Translations under genes and position numbers: made by a program
Shown: piece after piece, positions 38,408-48,000 of the stretch
Position numbering within the stretch: position 1 is the first letter of the stretch
Layout: each line of letters begins with the position of its first letter
NCBI GenBank assembly: GCA_943789505.1
Contig: CALSUJ010000002.1
Location: 192,457 to 256,456, forward strand
DNA from: an uncultured Flavobacteriales bacterium
Lineage (GTDB): Bacteria > Bacteroidota > Bacteroidia > Flavobacteriales > BACL11
Length of the DNA: 64,000 nt
Reading direction: 5' to 3'
The notes under the pieces: model-generated
Told to the model about the DNA's origin: nothing
Seen by the model: the letters and a program-made list of their open reading frames with translations, nothing else
Database searches by the model: none

Positions 38408-39279
38408 TGAAAGTTACTATTGATAAATATTCAGGATTCTGTTTTGGAGTAGTATATGCTATTGAAATGGCAGAAAGTATTTTAGAAAAAGAAGATATTT
38501 TGTATTGTTTAGGCGATATTGTACATAACAATAAAGAAGTGGAACGCCTAACAGGTATGGGATTAAAGATTATCAATAATGATGATTTGAAAAAACTTTC
38601 TGATTGTAAAGTGCTGATTAGAGCTCATGGTGAGCCACCATCAACTTATCATATTGCGCTTGAAAACAACATTCAATTGTTGGATGCTTCTTGCCCTGTG
38701 GTGTTAAAATTACAACATCAAATTAAGGAAGGGTATGAGGATATTAAAAAGATTGATGGGCAGATAATTATATTTGGCAAAGAGGGGCATGCTGAGGTAA
38801 CTGGCTTACTAGGACAAACCAAAAATGATGCGATTATTGTAACGACTGTTGATGATTTAGATAAAGTAGATTTTTCCAAGTCAATTTATATTTATTCGCA
38901 AACAACAAAAAGCCCAAAAGCGTATAAGGAAATTAGTGATATAATATCAGAAAGAGTTAAATTGACAGACGGAAAAAATGTAAAATACATTGTGCATGAC
39001 ACATTGTGTAGGCAAGTTTCAGGAAGAGAGCCTCAATTAAAGCTTTTCTCAAAGAAAAATGATGTTATCGTTTTTGTGAGTGGACAAAAGAGCTCAAACG
39101 GAAAAATGTTGTATCAATCATGTAAAGAAGAAAATTCAAATTCATACTTTATATCAGATATAAATGAAATAAATAATAAATGGTTTTCTTCTGCAATTAC
39201 AGTTGGTATTTGTGGTGCAACTTCCACGCCAAGATGGTTGATGGAGCAGGTGCAAAATGCTATTGAAAAGATAGCTTAA
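38407..39279 (+). CDS. ispH: 4-hydroxy-3-methylbut-2-enyl diphosphate reductase
   Basis: A 290-residue iron-sulfur enzyme, the last step of the MEP isoprenoid pathway, giving IPP and DMAPP. The three cluster cysteines lie in SGFCFGVVYAIE, LDASCPVV and VGICGATSTPRW. Also present are RAHGEPPSTY, a family landmark, and FGKEGHAEVTGLLGQ. The DMAPP it makes is the substrate of MiaA, encoded 10 kb away. It is the last gene of the porQ-cmk-ispH unit. Confidence 0.95.
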   Translation: MKVTIDKYSGFCFGVVYAIEMAESILEKEDILYCLGDIVHNNKEVERLTGMGLKIINNDDLKKLSDCKVLIRAHGEPPSTYHIALENNIQLLDASCPVVLKLQHQIKEGYEDIKKIDGQIIIFGKEGHAEVTGLLGQTKNDAIIVTTVDDLDKVDFSKSIYIYSQTTKSPKAYKEISDIISERVKLTDGKNVKYIVHDTLCRQVSGREPQLKLFSKKNDVIVFVSGQKSSNGKMLYQSCKEENSNSYFISDINEINNKWFSSAITVGICGATSTPRWLMEQVQNAIEKIA

Positions 39280-39287
39280 TATTCTTG

Positions 39288-39318
39288 TTTGTTATTTCAG
39301 ATTAAAATTGTATTTTTG
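39288..39318 (+). promoter_or_regulatory. Promoter of rpsA
   Basis: TTTG (39288-39291), 19 nt, TATTTTTG (39311-39318), followed by CAGCCCT as at rpmE. The leader to the rpsA ATG is about 105 nt, long for this genome and possibly a site for translational control of S1. Confidence 0.7.
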
Positions 39319-39428
39319 CAGCCCTTTTCAAAATGTGTTGTAAGGTAGTGATAAGGAAAAATACAAAATTAATAGCTCTTAAAGTTTAATACATCTAAGC
39401 CTTACTTACTTTAAGATACAAATGTAAA

Positions 39429-41447
39429 ATGACAAAAATGTCAGAAGAAAATAAAAAAGAAACTGCAAAAAAAGCAGTAGAAACTCCTAAAAATGAGGAG
39501 TTAGTTGCAGCAACTCCTGTTGTTGAAAAAACTTCGGTAATTAAGGAAGTTAAAACTAAAAAAATTCCAAAAAAGAGAATTAAAAAAGAAGTTGAAGCTC
39601 CTAAATCTGATGTGGTGTTAGAAACAACTCCTGTTGTTGAAGAAACGACTACAGTAATTGAGGAAGTTAAAATTGAAGAAGCTCCCAAAAAGAAAGTTGA
39701 AAAAGCAGAAGAATTCGATTGGGATAAAGCGGCTCAAAACGATATGTACTCTAAAAAAGAAAGAAGTGATTTAGATACTGAATATAGTGCTACCTTACCT
39801 GATGTTGTCGATAAGCAAGTTATTGATGGAACTGTTGTGTTAGTTACTGAAAGAGAGGTTGTTATTGATATTAATTTTAAATCTGATGGAGTAATTAGTT
39901 TTAATGAATTTAAATATAATCCTGAATTAAAAGCTGGTGATACTGTTGAAGTATTAGTTGAAAAACAAGAAGATAAAAATGGTCAGTTAGTTTTATCTCA
40001 CAGAAGAGCAAGAGTATTAAGAGCTTGGGAGAAAGTAAATGTTGCTCTTGAAACTGGAGAGGTAGTGAATGGTCAGATAATGAGTAGAACAAAAGGAGGG
40101 ATGATTGTTGATGTATTTGGTATTGAGTGCTTCTTGCCAGGTTCTCAAATTGATGTTAAGCCAATACGTGATTATGACGAGTATGTTGGTAAAAAAATGG
40201 AATTCAAAGTTGTAAAAGTAAATGAGTCTTTCAGAAATGTTGTTGTATCTCATAAAGCTTTAATTGAAGCTGATTTAGCTGTTCAAACAAAAGAGATCAT
40301 GTCTAAATTAGAAAAAGGACAAGTTCTTGAAGGTACCGTTAAAAACATTACTTCTTATGGTGTGTTTGTTGACTTAGGAGGAATTGATGGATTGATTCAC
40401 ATTACTGATTTATCTTGGGGAAGAATCTCTCATCCTGATGAGATAGTATCTTTAGATGAAACAATTAATGTTGTAATTCTTGACTATGATGAAGGTAAGA
40501 GTAGAATTCAGTTAGGATTAAAACAATTAGGGACTCATCCTTGGGAGAATTTAGATGAAAACTTAAAAATTGGTGATGAAGTTGATGGTAAAGTTGTAGT
40601 GGTTGCTGATTATGGAGTATTTGTTGAATTACAAGCAGGAATTGAAGCTTTATTACATGTGTCTGAAATGTCATGGTCAACTCACTTAAGAAGTGCAAAT
40701 GATTTTTATAAGAAAGGTGATGCTGTTAAAGCACAAATCTTAACCTTAGATAAAGAGACAAGAAAAATGTCATTAGGTGTTAAACAAATGACTCCAGATC
40801 CTTGGGCTGATATTGCAGCTACATTCCCAGTAGGATCTAAGCATAGTGTGAAAGTAAGAAACTTTACAAACTTTGGAATTTTTGTTGAATTAGTTGAAGG
40901 TGTTGATGGTTTAGTACATATCTCTGACTTATCATGGACTAAGAAAATTAAGCATCCAGCTGAGTTCACTCAAGTTGATGCAATGCTTGATGTTGTTGTA
41001 TTAGATATTGATAAAGGAAACAGAAAAATTAGTTTAGGACATAAGCAATTAGATGAAAATCCTTGGGATGAGTATGCTAAGCAGTTCAAAGAAGGAAAAG
41101 ACTATGAAGGTACTGTAACAGAAGTATTTGATAAAGGTGCTGTAATTGCTTTGTCTGAAGAAGTTGAAGCTTTTGCTCCAAAAAGACATACTGAAAAAGA
41201 AGATGGTTTATCAATTTTAGTTGGGGAAACTTTATCTTTTAGAATCCTTGAATTTTCAAAAGAAAATAAAAAGATTTTAGTTTCTCATACTGCAATCTTT
41301 AAAGCAGACCTTGAATTAGAAAGAAAAAAATCTGCTTCATCAGCTAAGAAAGTGATGAAAAAGCTTGAGGATGATAAACAACATTCAACCTTAGGTGATT
41401 TAGATAGTTTAGCTGCTCTGAAGAAGGACTTAGAACAAGGTGAATAA
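39429..41447 (+). CDS. rpsA: 30S ribosomal protein S1
   Basis: A 672-residue S1 with tandem S1 RNA-binding domains from about residue 120 to 640 (for example GTVKNITSYGVFVDLGGIDG, and VKVRNFTNFGIFVELVEG). S1 recruits mRNA to the 30S subunit, which matters especially in Bacteroidota, where Shine-Dalgarno pairing is little used. The first 100 residues form a charged, low-complexity tail with an imperfect tandem duplication (about 25-53 and 63-91, both with TPVVE and a KK-rich end), not found in E. coli S1. ATG at 39429 or 39438 could start it. The long leader may allow autoregulation. Confidence 0.95.
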   Translation: MTKMSEENKKETAKKAVETPKNEELVAATPVVEKTSVIKEVKTKKIPKKRIKKEVEAPKSDVVLETTPVVEETTTVIEEVKIEEAPKKKVEKAEEFDWDKAAQNDMYSKKERSDLDTEYSATLPDVVDKQVIDGTVVLVTEREVVIDINFKSDGVISFNEFKYNPELKAGDTVEVLVEKQEDKNGQLVLSHRRARVLRAWEKVNVALETGEVVNGQIMSRTKGGMIVDVFGIECFLPGSQIDVKPIRDYDEYVGKKMEFKVVKVNESFRNVVVSHKALIEADLAVQTKEIMSKLEKGQVLEGTVKNITSYGVFVDLGGIDGLIHITDLSWGRISHPDEIVSLDETINVVILDYDEGKSRIQLGLKQLGTHPWENLDENLKIGDEVDGKVVVVADYGVFVELQAGIEALLHVSEMSWSTHLRSANDFYKKGDAVKAQILTLDKETRKMSLGVKQMTPDPWADIAATFPVGSKHSVKVRNFTNFGIFVELVEGVDGLVHISDLSWTKKIKHPAEFTQVDAMLDVVVLDIDKGNRKISLGHKQLDENPWDEYAKQFKEGKDYEGTVTEVFDKGAVIALSEEVEAFAPKRHTEKEDGLSILVGETLSFRILEFSKENKKILVSHTAIFKADLELERKKSASSAKKVMKKLEDDKQHSTLGDLDSLAALKKDLEQGE

Positions 41448-41454
41448 TTAATTT

Positions 41455-41484
41455 AAAGCCCCATTAATTTGGGGCTTTTTTTTT
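41455..41484 (+). terminator. Intrinsic terminator of rpsA
   Basis: AAAGCCCC-ATTAATTT-GGGGCTTT followed by a T-tract. It ends 2 nt before the -7 box of the pyrR promoter. Confidence 0.85.
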
Positions 41485-41494
41485 GCTATTTTTG
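41468..41494 (+). promoter_or_regulatory. Promoter fused to the rpsA terminator, driving pyrR
   Basis: TATTTTTG (41487-41494), exact -7 box, with TTTG (41468-41471) in the terminator loop 15 nt upstream. The pyrR ATG follows after 6 nt, so there is no room for a leader or attenuator. Confidence 0.5.
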
Positions 41495-41500
41495 TAGTGT

Positions 41501-42046
41501 ATGATTGAACAAAGACAATTATTAAATCAAAAGGATATTCAAATTACAATTGAAAGATTGTGTCAGCAGTTAATTGAAAATCATGGCGATTTTAAAAATA
41601 CTGTTATTGTTGGTGTTCAACCAAGAGGTACATTTTTAAGTAATAGAATAATCGGTAAATTAAAACAATTACTAAATACCACTGATGTTGAGTCAGGAAG
41701 TTTAGACATCTCGTTCTATCGAGATGATTTAAGAAGACGAGATGAACCAATTGTTCCTGAAGTTATGGATATGAACTTATCACTTGAAGGTAAGGATGTA
41801 GTTTTAATTGATGACGTCTTGTTTACTGGTAGGTCTATTCGTTCAGCAATTGATGCTTTAATGGCATTTGGCAGACCAAAGTCTGTTGAGCTCCTTACTT
41901 TAATTGATAGAAGATTTAGCAGAGACTTGCCTATTCAACCTAATTATGTAGGAAGAACAATAGATGCAATAGATTCGGAAAGAGTAATAGTGGAATGGAA
42001 AGAAGTAAATGGAAAGGATAGAATATTAATGGTAAAATCAGATTAA
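41501..42046 (+). CDS. pyrR: PyrR family uracil phosphoribosyltransferase/regulator
   Basis: A 181-residue PRTase-fold protein. The PRPP loop is VVLIDDVLFTGRSIRSAID, and the N-terminal part has VIVGVQPRGTFLSNRI and LDISFYRDDLRRRDE, both diagnostic of PyrR. In Firmicutes PyrR binds leader RNA and attenuates pyr operons; elsewhere it serves mainly as uracil phosphoribosyltransferase. Here the -7 box ends 6 nt before the ATG, so its own operon has no leader for attenuation. It overlaps pyrB by one base (TAATG). Confidence 0.93.
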   Translation: MIEQRQLLNQKDIQITIERLCQQLIENHGDFKNTVIVGVQPRGTFLSNRIIGKLKQLLNTTDVESGSLDISFYRDDLRRRDEPIVPEVMDMNLSLEGKDVVLIDDVLFTGRSIRSAIDALMAFGRPKSVELLTLIDRRFSRDLPIQPNYVGRTIDAIDSERVIVEWKEVNGKDRILMVKSD

Positions 42047-42975
42047 TGAGTAATTTATCAGTAGATCATTTATTAGGAATTAAATACCTTATAAAATCAG
42101 ATATAGATTTGATTTTTAAAACAGCAGATAATTTCAAGAAGATTATTAATCAGCCTATTAAGAAAGTACCTTCATTAAGAGATGTTACGATTGCTAATCT
42201 TTTCTTTGAAAACTCTACTAGAACTAAACTTTCTTTCGAGTTAGCTGAAAAAAGACTTTCGGCTGATGTAATTAATTTTGCTTCAGCATCTTCATCAGTT
42301 ACTAAAGGAGAAACATTATTGGATACTGTAAATAATATATTAGCTATGAAAGTTGATATTGTAGTAATACGTCATCCTAATCCTGGCGCTTCTGTTTTTC
42401 TATCCAGAAATATTGATGCAAAAATTGTAAATGCAGGAGACGGAACTCACGAGCATCCTACACAGGCTTTATTAGATGCCTATTCAATTCGAGAAAAATA
42501 TGGTGAAGTTGTGGGTAAAAAAATAGTAATAGTTGGGGATATTTTGCACTCTAGAGTGGCGCTTTCAAATATCTATTGTTTGCAAAAATTAGGTGCTGAG
42601 GTTAAAGTCTGCGGACCTTCTTCATTAATGCCTAAACATCTCCACGCATTAGGAGTTACTCATTTCTCTGATTTAAAAGAGGCTTTAGTTTGGTGTGATG
42701 TAGCTAATGTATTAAGAATACAGTTAGAAAGACAGGATGTAAATTATTTTCCTTCCTTACGAGAATATGCTATGGTGTATGGTGTAAATAAAGAAATGCT
42801 TGATAGTTTAGAAAAAGAGATAACCATTATGCACCCTGGTCCTATAAATAGAGGTGTTGAATTAAGTTCTGATGTTGCTGATTCTAAACATGCTATTATA
42901 CTTGATCAAGTAGAAAATGGAGTTGCTATAAGAATGGCAGTATTGTATTTACTAGCAGGTAAAATTAAAAACTAA
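42046..42975 (+). CDS. pyrB: Aspartate carbamoyltransferase catalytic subunit
   Basis: A 309-residue enzyme joining carbamoyl phosphate and aspartate, the first committed pyrimidine step. Carbamoyl-phosphate site FFENSTRTKLSFELAEKRL, catalytic HPTQALLDAYSI, and the aspartate-side IMHPGPINRGVEL. No pyrI regulatory subunit follows, so allosteric control of the E. coli kind is not expected. It is coupled to pyrR by TAATG and followed after 7 nt by a small STAS-like gene. Confidence 0.96.
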   Translation: MSNLSVDHLLGIKYLIKSDIDLIFKTADNFKKIINQPIKKVPSLRDVTIANLFFENSTRTKLSFELAEKRLSADVINFASASSSVTKGETLLDTVNNILAMKVDIVVIRHPNPGASVFLSRNIDAKIVNAGDGTHEHPTQALLDAYSIREKYGEVVGKKIVIVGDILHSRVALSNIYCLQKLGAEVKVCGPSSLMPKHLHALGVTHFSDLKEALVWCDVANVLRIQLERQDVNYFPSLREYAMVYGVNKEMLDSLEKEITIMHPGPINRGVELSSDVADSKHAIILDQVENGVAIRMAVLYLLAGKIKN

Positions 42976-42982
42976 GTTTTAA

Positions 42983-43282
42983 ATGAATTTACAAGAAACA
43001 ACACTAGTTTTTAAACTTGGAGAAGATAATAATTTATCTGATTTAAAAATTACTTCAGAAATTAAACATTTTATTGCTGACTTAAGAGGTGTTACTCCTG
43101 AAGTGGCTGAAAATATTAAAGATAAATTTATTATATTTGCAAATAGTATTTCAAAAATGAATGGTTCTTTTGTAATTGTATGCGAGTTTTCTTTTGATGA
43201 GGAATTAACTATTGTTCCTACTTTACAAGAAGCTTATGATTATATTGAAATGGATGAAATGGAAAGACAATTAGAATTATAA
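42983..43282 (+). CDS. Small STAS-like protein between pyrB and rnz
   Basis: A 99-residue protein without signal peptide. The C-terminal pattern IVPTLQEAYDYIEMDEMERQ matches a short Flavobacterial family that I recall next to rnz, sometimes mis-annotated as ribonuclease Z, and that has a predicted anti-sigma-antagonist (STAS-like) fold. The alternating strand/helix layout (HFIADLRG, then GSFVIVCEF) agrees. No phosphorylatable serine motif like that of SpoIIAA is evident. Function unknown. Confidence 0.7.
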   Translation: MNLQETTLVFKLGEDNNLSDLKITSEIKHFIADLRGVTPEVAENIKDKFIIFANSISKMNGSFVIVCEFSFDEELTIVPTLQEAYDYIEMDEMERQLEL

Positions 43283-43298
43283 ACCAAAAAAATAAACT

Positions 43299-44057
43299 AT
43301 GAAGAAAATCTTACTTACCCTTACATTGGCTTTTATCTTTATTGGAGCAAATGCTCAATGTACACCAGATTCTCAATATACTATTGCAGGTATTTATCCT
43401 GATAGCGCTACTGGATTACCTAATGCAATGGTTGGTCAAGCTTATAATGAAGTAATTACTATTATTAGTCCAGTAGATACTAGTACAGTGATTTTAGGTC
43501 AAACTATATCAGTAACTATTCAAACAATTGAATTAACAAGCGTTACAGGCTTGCCTCCAAGTTTCTCTTATGATTGTGCAACTACTAATTGTATTTTTTC
43601 AGGAGGTTCAACTTCTTGTGCAGTACTTACTTCTGCTGGGCCTACTTCTGCAGAAATTGGTTCTCACCAGGTTATCATGAACACAACTACTACAGTTGAT
43701 GCTGGTTTGTTTGGAATTCAAACCCAGAATGATGTTGTGGATTATTATTATATTAATGTTACTAATGCGACTTCTGTTATTAATCGATTTAATGAATTTA
43801 CTTTTGAACTGAAAGATATTTTTCCTAATCCAGTAAATAGTAATGCTAAAATTCAATTTATTTCTGGAAATTCAGCTGATGTAGTTTTTTTAGTCTTTAA
43901 TAATTTAGGTAAAAAGATAGAAGAAAGAAATATAACTGCTTCTCGTGGGGTAAATGATATTGAAATATCTGCTAAAGATTATGCTAATGGTATGTATTTA
44001 TACTCTATTAATAATGGTGTTCAAATCGTATCTAAAAGAATGATTGTTGCTAATTAA
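43299..44057 (+). CDS. Small T9SS type A cargo protein
   Basis: A 252-residue secreted protein: signal peptide (MKKILLTLTLAFIFIGANA-Q), a cysteine-containing beta-rich middle (TGLPPSFSYDCATTNCIFSG), then a type A sorting domain from about 175 (DIFPNPVNSNAKIQF, ending SKRMIVAN). The middle resembles the Ig-like 'sortase-type' modules common in Flavobacterial secreted proteins, but no specific function can be given. It lies between the STAS-like gene and rnz, with 16 nt on the left and a one-base overlap with rnz on the right, so it is in the pyr-rnz transcription unit. Confidence 0.8.
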   Translation: MKKILLTLTLAFIFIGANAQCTPDSQYTIAGIYPDSATGLPNAMVGQAYNEVITIISPVDTSTVILGQTISVTIQTIELTSVTGLPPSFSYDCATTNCIFSGGSTSCAVLTSAGPTSAEIGSHQVIMNTTTTVDAGLFGIQTQNDVVDYYYINVTNATSVINRFNEFTFELKDIFPNPVNSNAKIQFISGNSADVVFLVFNNLGKKIEERNITASRGVNDIEISAKDYANGMYLYSINNGVQIVSKRMIVAN

Positions 44058-44983
44058 TGTCATTTAAACTTACCATTTTAGGTTGTAACTCAGCTGTACC
44101 TACAAAAGAAAGACATCCGACCGCTCAATTGCTTAACGCAAATGAGCGGTTTTTTTTAATTGATTGTGGAGAGGGAACACAAGTTAGGCTAAAAGAATAT
44201 CAATTAAATTTTCAAAGAATAAATCATATTTTTATTAGTCATTTGCATGGCGATCATTATTTTGGTTTAATTGGTTTGATTAGTAGTATGCATCTATTAG
44301 GTAGAAATAAAGATTTACATATTTATGCACATCAGGAGTTAAAATCTATAATCGATTTACAATTGTCTGCTGCTAATACTGAACTTAATTATCCTTTATT
44401 TTTTCATCCTATTTCTGAAACTAATGAACAGGTATTGTATGAAGATGAAAAAATAAGTATTAGTAATGTAATTCTTAGTCACACTATCAAATGTTCTGGT
44501 TTTATCTTTAAAGAAAAAAAGAGTAAGAGAAAAATTATTAATGATATAATTGAACGATATAATATTCCATTTGATAAATACAATGGTATAAAAGAAGGAG
44601 CTGATTGGATAGCTGATAGTGGTGAGATTATTAAGAATATTGAGTTAACAGTTGAAAGCACCCCAGCTCATTCTTATGCTTTTTGTACAGACACCATTTA
44701 TAATGAAGCTTTAATCGAAAAAATTAAGGAATTTGATTTACTGTATCATGAGGCTACTTTTAAAAAAGAATTGGCAGATCGAGCAAATGAAACAGGACAT
44801 TCAACAACTTTTGAAGCTGCTACAATTGCTAAAAAATCTGCAGTTAAAAACTTATTAATTGGTCATTTTTCTCAAAGGTATAAAAATCTTGATGAGCTGC
44901 TTATTGAAGCTAAAGGTACCTTTAAGAATACTCATTTAGCTGAATCAGGTTTGGTGCTTGATTTTGATAAGTTGAATAAATGA
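44057..44983 (+). CDS. rnz: Ribonuclease Z
   Basis: A 308-residue metallo-beta-lactamase-fold endonuclease that cuts the 3' trailer of tRNA precursors. Metal motif FISHLHGDHYFGLIGL, then FCTDTIYNE, YHEATFKKELADRA, TGHSTTFEAA and LLIGHFSQRY in the RNase Z/ElaC order. Full length. It starts in a TAATG overlap with the T9SS cargo gene. Confidence 0.95.
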   Translation: MSFKLTILGCNSAVPTKERHPTAQLLNANERFFLIDCGEGTQVRLKEYQLNFQRINHIFISHLHGDHYFGLIGLISSMHLLGRNKDLHIYAHQELKSIIDLQLSAANTELNYPLFFHPISETNEQVLYEDEKISISNVILSHTIKCSGFIFKEKKSKRKIINDIIERYNIPFDKYNGIKEGADWIADSGEIIKNIELTVESTPAHSYAFCTDTIYNEALIEKIKEFDLLYHEATFKKELADRANETGHSTTFEAATIAKKSAVKNLLIGHFSQRYKNLDELLIEAKGTFKNTHLAESGLVLDFDKLNK

Positions 44984-45037
44984 TAAGATTATTAAATTAT
45001 GTATTATCTATGAATATTTTTATTAATGATGTAGAAA

Positions 45038-48000
45038 TTGTACTTTAGCCTTAAACATATAAGTTTATATTTTAATTTGAAAAGAATATTTCCTCTCTTA
45101 CTATCCTTACTATTATTTAATGCTGTTTTTGCAAATAATATTGTTAGCGACTCTGTTGCTAATATTAATTGTAATCATGATGGTTTTATTTTTACAGAAA
45201 TTGTTTCGCTTGATACTAATGTTTTTAGTAAGTGGTATTTTTATAATGATTCTCTTTGGGAACAAATAGATACGTCTAATCAATTAATAGTAATTAATAA
45301 TAATCAATATAATTCAGACTCTTTAACTACAGAATTTTGTGGCTTATATAAATTAGAAATTGTTGATGTATTAGATTCATTAATTGAAGAAAGACAATAT
45401 AATATTGGATGTAAATTATCAGTGATATTAGAGCAAGATATTATTATATGTAATAATTATACAGGCACAATAAATTCATATATATATGGTGGTATTCCTT
45501 TTAATCAAGATACAGCTTTAGCTGGTGGAGAGTACTTTCAATATCAATGGTTTTCTTTTATTGATACAAATATAAATTCAATATTACTAGCTGACACTAC
45601 TGATTTTCTTGATAGTTTATATCAATCGTATTATTATTTGATTGTATCTGATTCAAATGGGTGTATAGATACTTCAGAAGTTATTGAGATAAGGCCACCA
45701 GAAAAATTAAAAATAGCTGATTTAAATTTAATTGATGCCAGTTGTTATCAATCCGCAAAAGGCTCTATTTTTTTTTCATTTAATGGAGGTTATAAGTTTG
45801 ACTTAACAAATCCTTATTTCTATTATTTAGTTTCAAATTCAGATACTATTTGCTATAGCGATACTAGTGGATATTCGATTAACTTTTTTAACCTTACAAT
45901 AAATCCTTCAATGAACTCTCTTCAGCCTGATTCTATAAGGATAGATAGTTTGGTGGCAGGAAACTATCAATTAATTGTATCAGATTCTGTAGGGTGTTTA
46001 TTTGATACAACTTTTATGATAAATGAACCATTACCATATCAGCTTTATGTTTCAGGCGATACATTGATTTGTTCTTCAGATAGTGTTTGGATAAGTATTG
46101 ATAGTGTTTCTGGTGGATTATTGCCAATTACTTACAAGTGGATTGATTCTAGTAACGATTCTATTTATATAAGTAATGGAAATTATTTATGTGTTATTAA
46201 AGATTCTTTACATAATTGTATTGATACTATTGATGTTGAAGTGACTAGTTTGTATGATATAAACTTAGACGTTAACATAATTGATGTAGGTTGTTTTGGA
46301 GATAGTACGGGCTTTATAATTATTGATTCTATTTATGGAGGAGTTAAGCCATATTTATATTCTGGAGTTAGTTTAAATAATTTATCATCTGGGGATTATA
46401 CTATTTTTATTTCTGACTCTTTAGGTTGTGAGTCTATTGATACTATTAGTGTTTTAGAACCTTTTAAATTACAATCTAATATATTTATTTCTCAACTAGC
46501 TTGTCATAATGATAGTAATGCTTCTGTTATTCTCGCTTATTCTGGTGGCGTTTTGCCTTATGAAATTTATTGGCAGAATAGTTTATCTATTGATTCAATT
46601 AATAATCTTAGTTCAGGTATTTATTTCTATTCAGTTATTGATTCAAACCAATGTGAACTTCTTGATACAATTGAAATTTCAAATCCAAATCAGCTCTCAG
46701 TAAATTTTATTAACTATTCTTCCTCATTAGATTGTTTTAATGGAATTACTTCAATTGAGGCAGATGTTGTAGATTTCGATAGTTCATATTCAATTTTGTG
46801 GTCTAATTTAGATTCAACAGATATTACATCAATTGGAGCTGGATATTTTTCAGTATTTATTGAGGATAATAGAGGTTGTTTGCTAGTTGATTCAGTACTT
46901 ATAACACAACCTGACACATTCAAAATTGTGGAGTTTATATTAGTAGATACTATTTGTAATTTAGGAGCAAGTGCACATGTTGTCCTCGATGGAGGCGTTC
47001 TTCCTTATACATATTTGTGGAGTACTGGAGAGATAGATTCTATGATAGTTAATATACAGGATAGTATCTGCTGGGTACTTGTTTCTGATTCATGCGGAAA
47101 TACCTTAATTGACACTATATTTTTCAACCCTTTTGAATTAGTTACAACTATAATTTATGATAGTATAACTCATATTGGTTTAGTTGAAGTAGATTTTACT
47201 TCAACAGGAGGACCTTTTTCTTATGAATGGGTTGATATTATTGGTAATGTTATTAGTTCAGATTCAATAACACCCAATTTATGTGAAGGTACTTATTTTG
47301 TTACCACTAATGATAATAAAACTAATTGTTCAGTAGATGATACCTTAATGGCTACTTTTTATTTACCCAATGGTATTGTTGATGTAACAACAACAACTGT
47401 TTTATCTGATGCTGATTTGTGGGGAAATCCTCCCTATAGTTATTTTTGGGATAATGCAGAAATTTCGGCACATGCTAATATTTGTTCTGGTTCACACTGG
47501 GTTGAAGTGACAGATAATGATGGTTGTGTTGTTAGAGCTGATTTTGATGTTGACCCTTTGTTGATTGCTTTAGATCCTGCTGAGTTTATTATTGAATGTG
47601 ACTTGGAGAATTTGGATGTAGATATCATTGCTGATGCAATTGGAGGTACTGCGCCTTATACTTATTCTTGGTCGAATGGAAGCACAGAGAATTCAATTAA
47701 TTTGAGTTTAAGTCCAGGAAACTATAGTGTTGTCATAATGGATAATAATGCTTGTACTGAGGATACTTCTTTTGTAATTGCAACTATAAGTGCTGATTGT
47801 ATTCCAAATGTTTTTACTCCTAATGGAGATAATATAAATGATGCTTGGAATCTAGAAAATACTTTTTTGTTTAGTGATTCTGAGATAAAAGTATATGGTA
47901 GATATGGAAGATTGCTTTTCCAATCTGTTGGTTATACTATACCTTGGGATGGTAAGAATGAAAATGGAAATGATGTTACTGAGGGCGTATACTTTTATCA

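Noticed and set aside
41485..41500. PyrR attenuator before pyrR
   Set aside because: The terminator there belongs to rpsA and lies before the -7 box, so it cannot act as a leader attenuator of pyrR.
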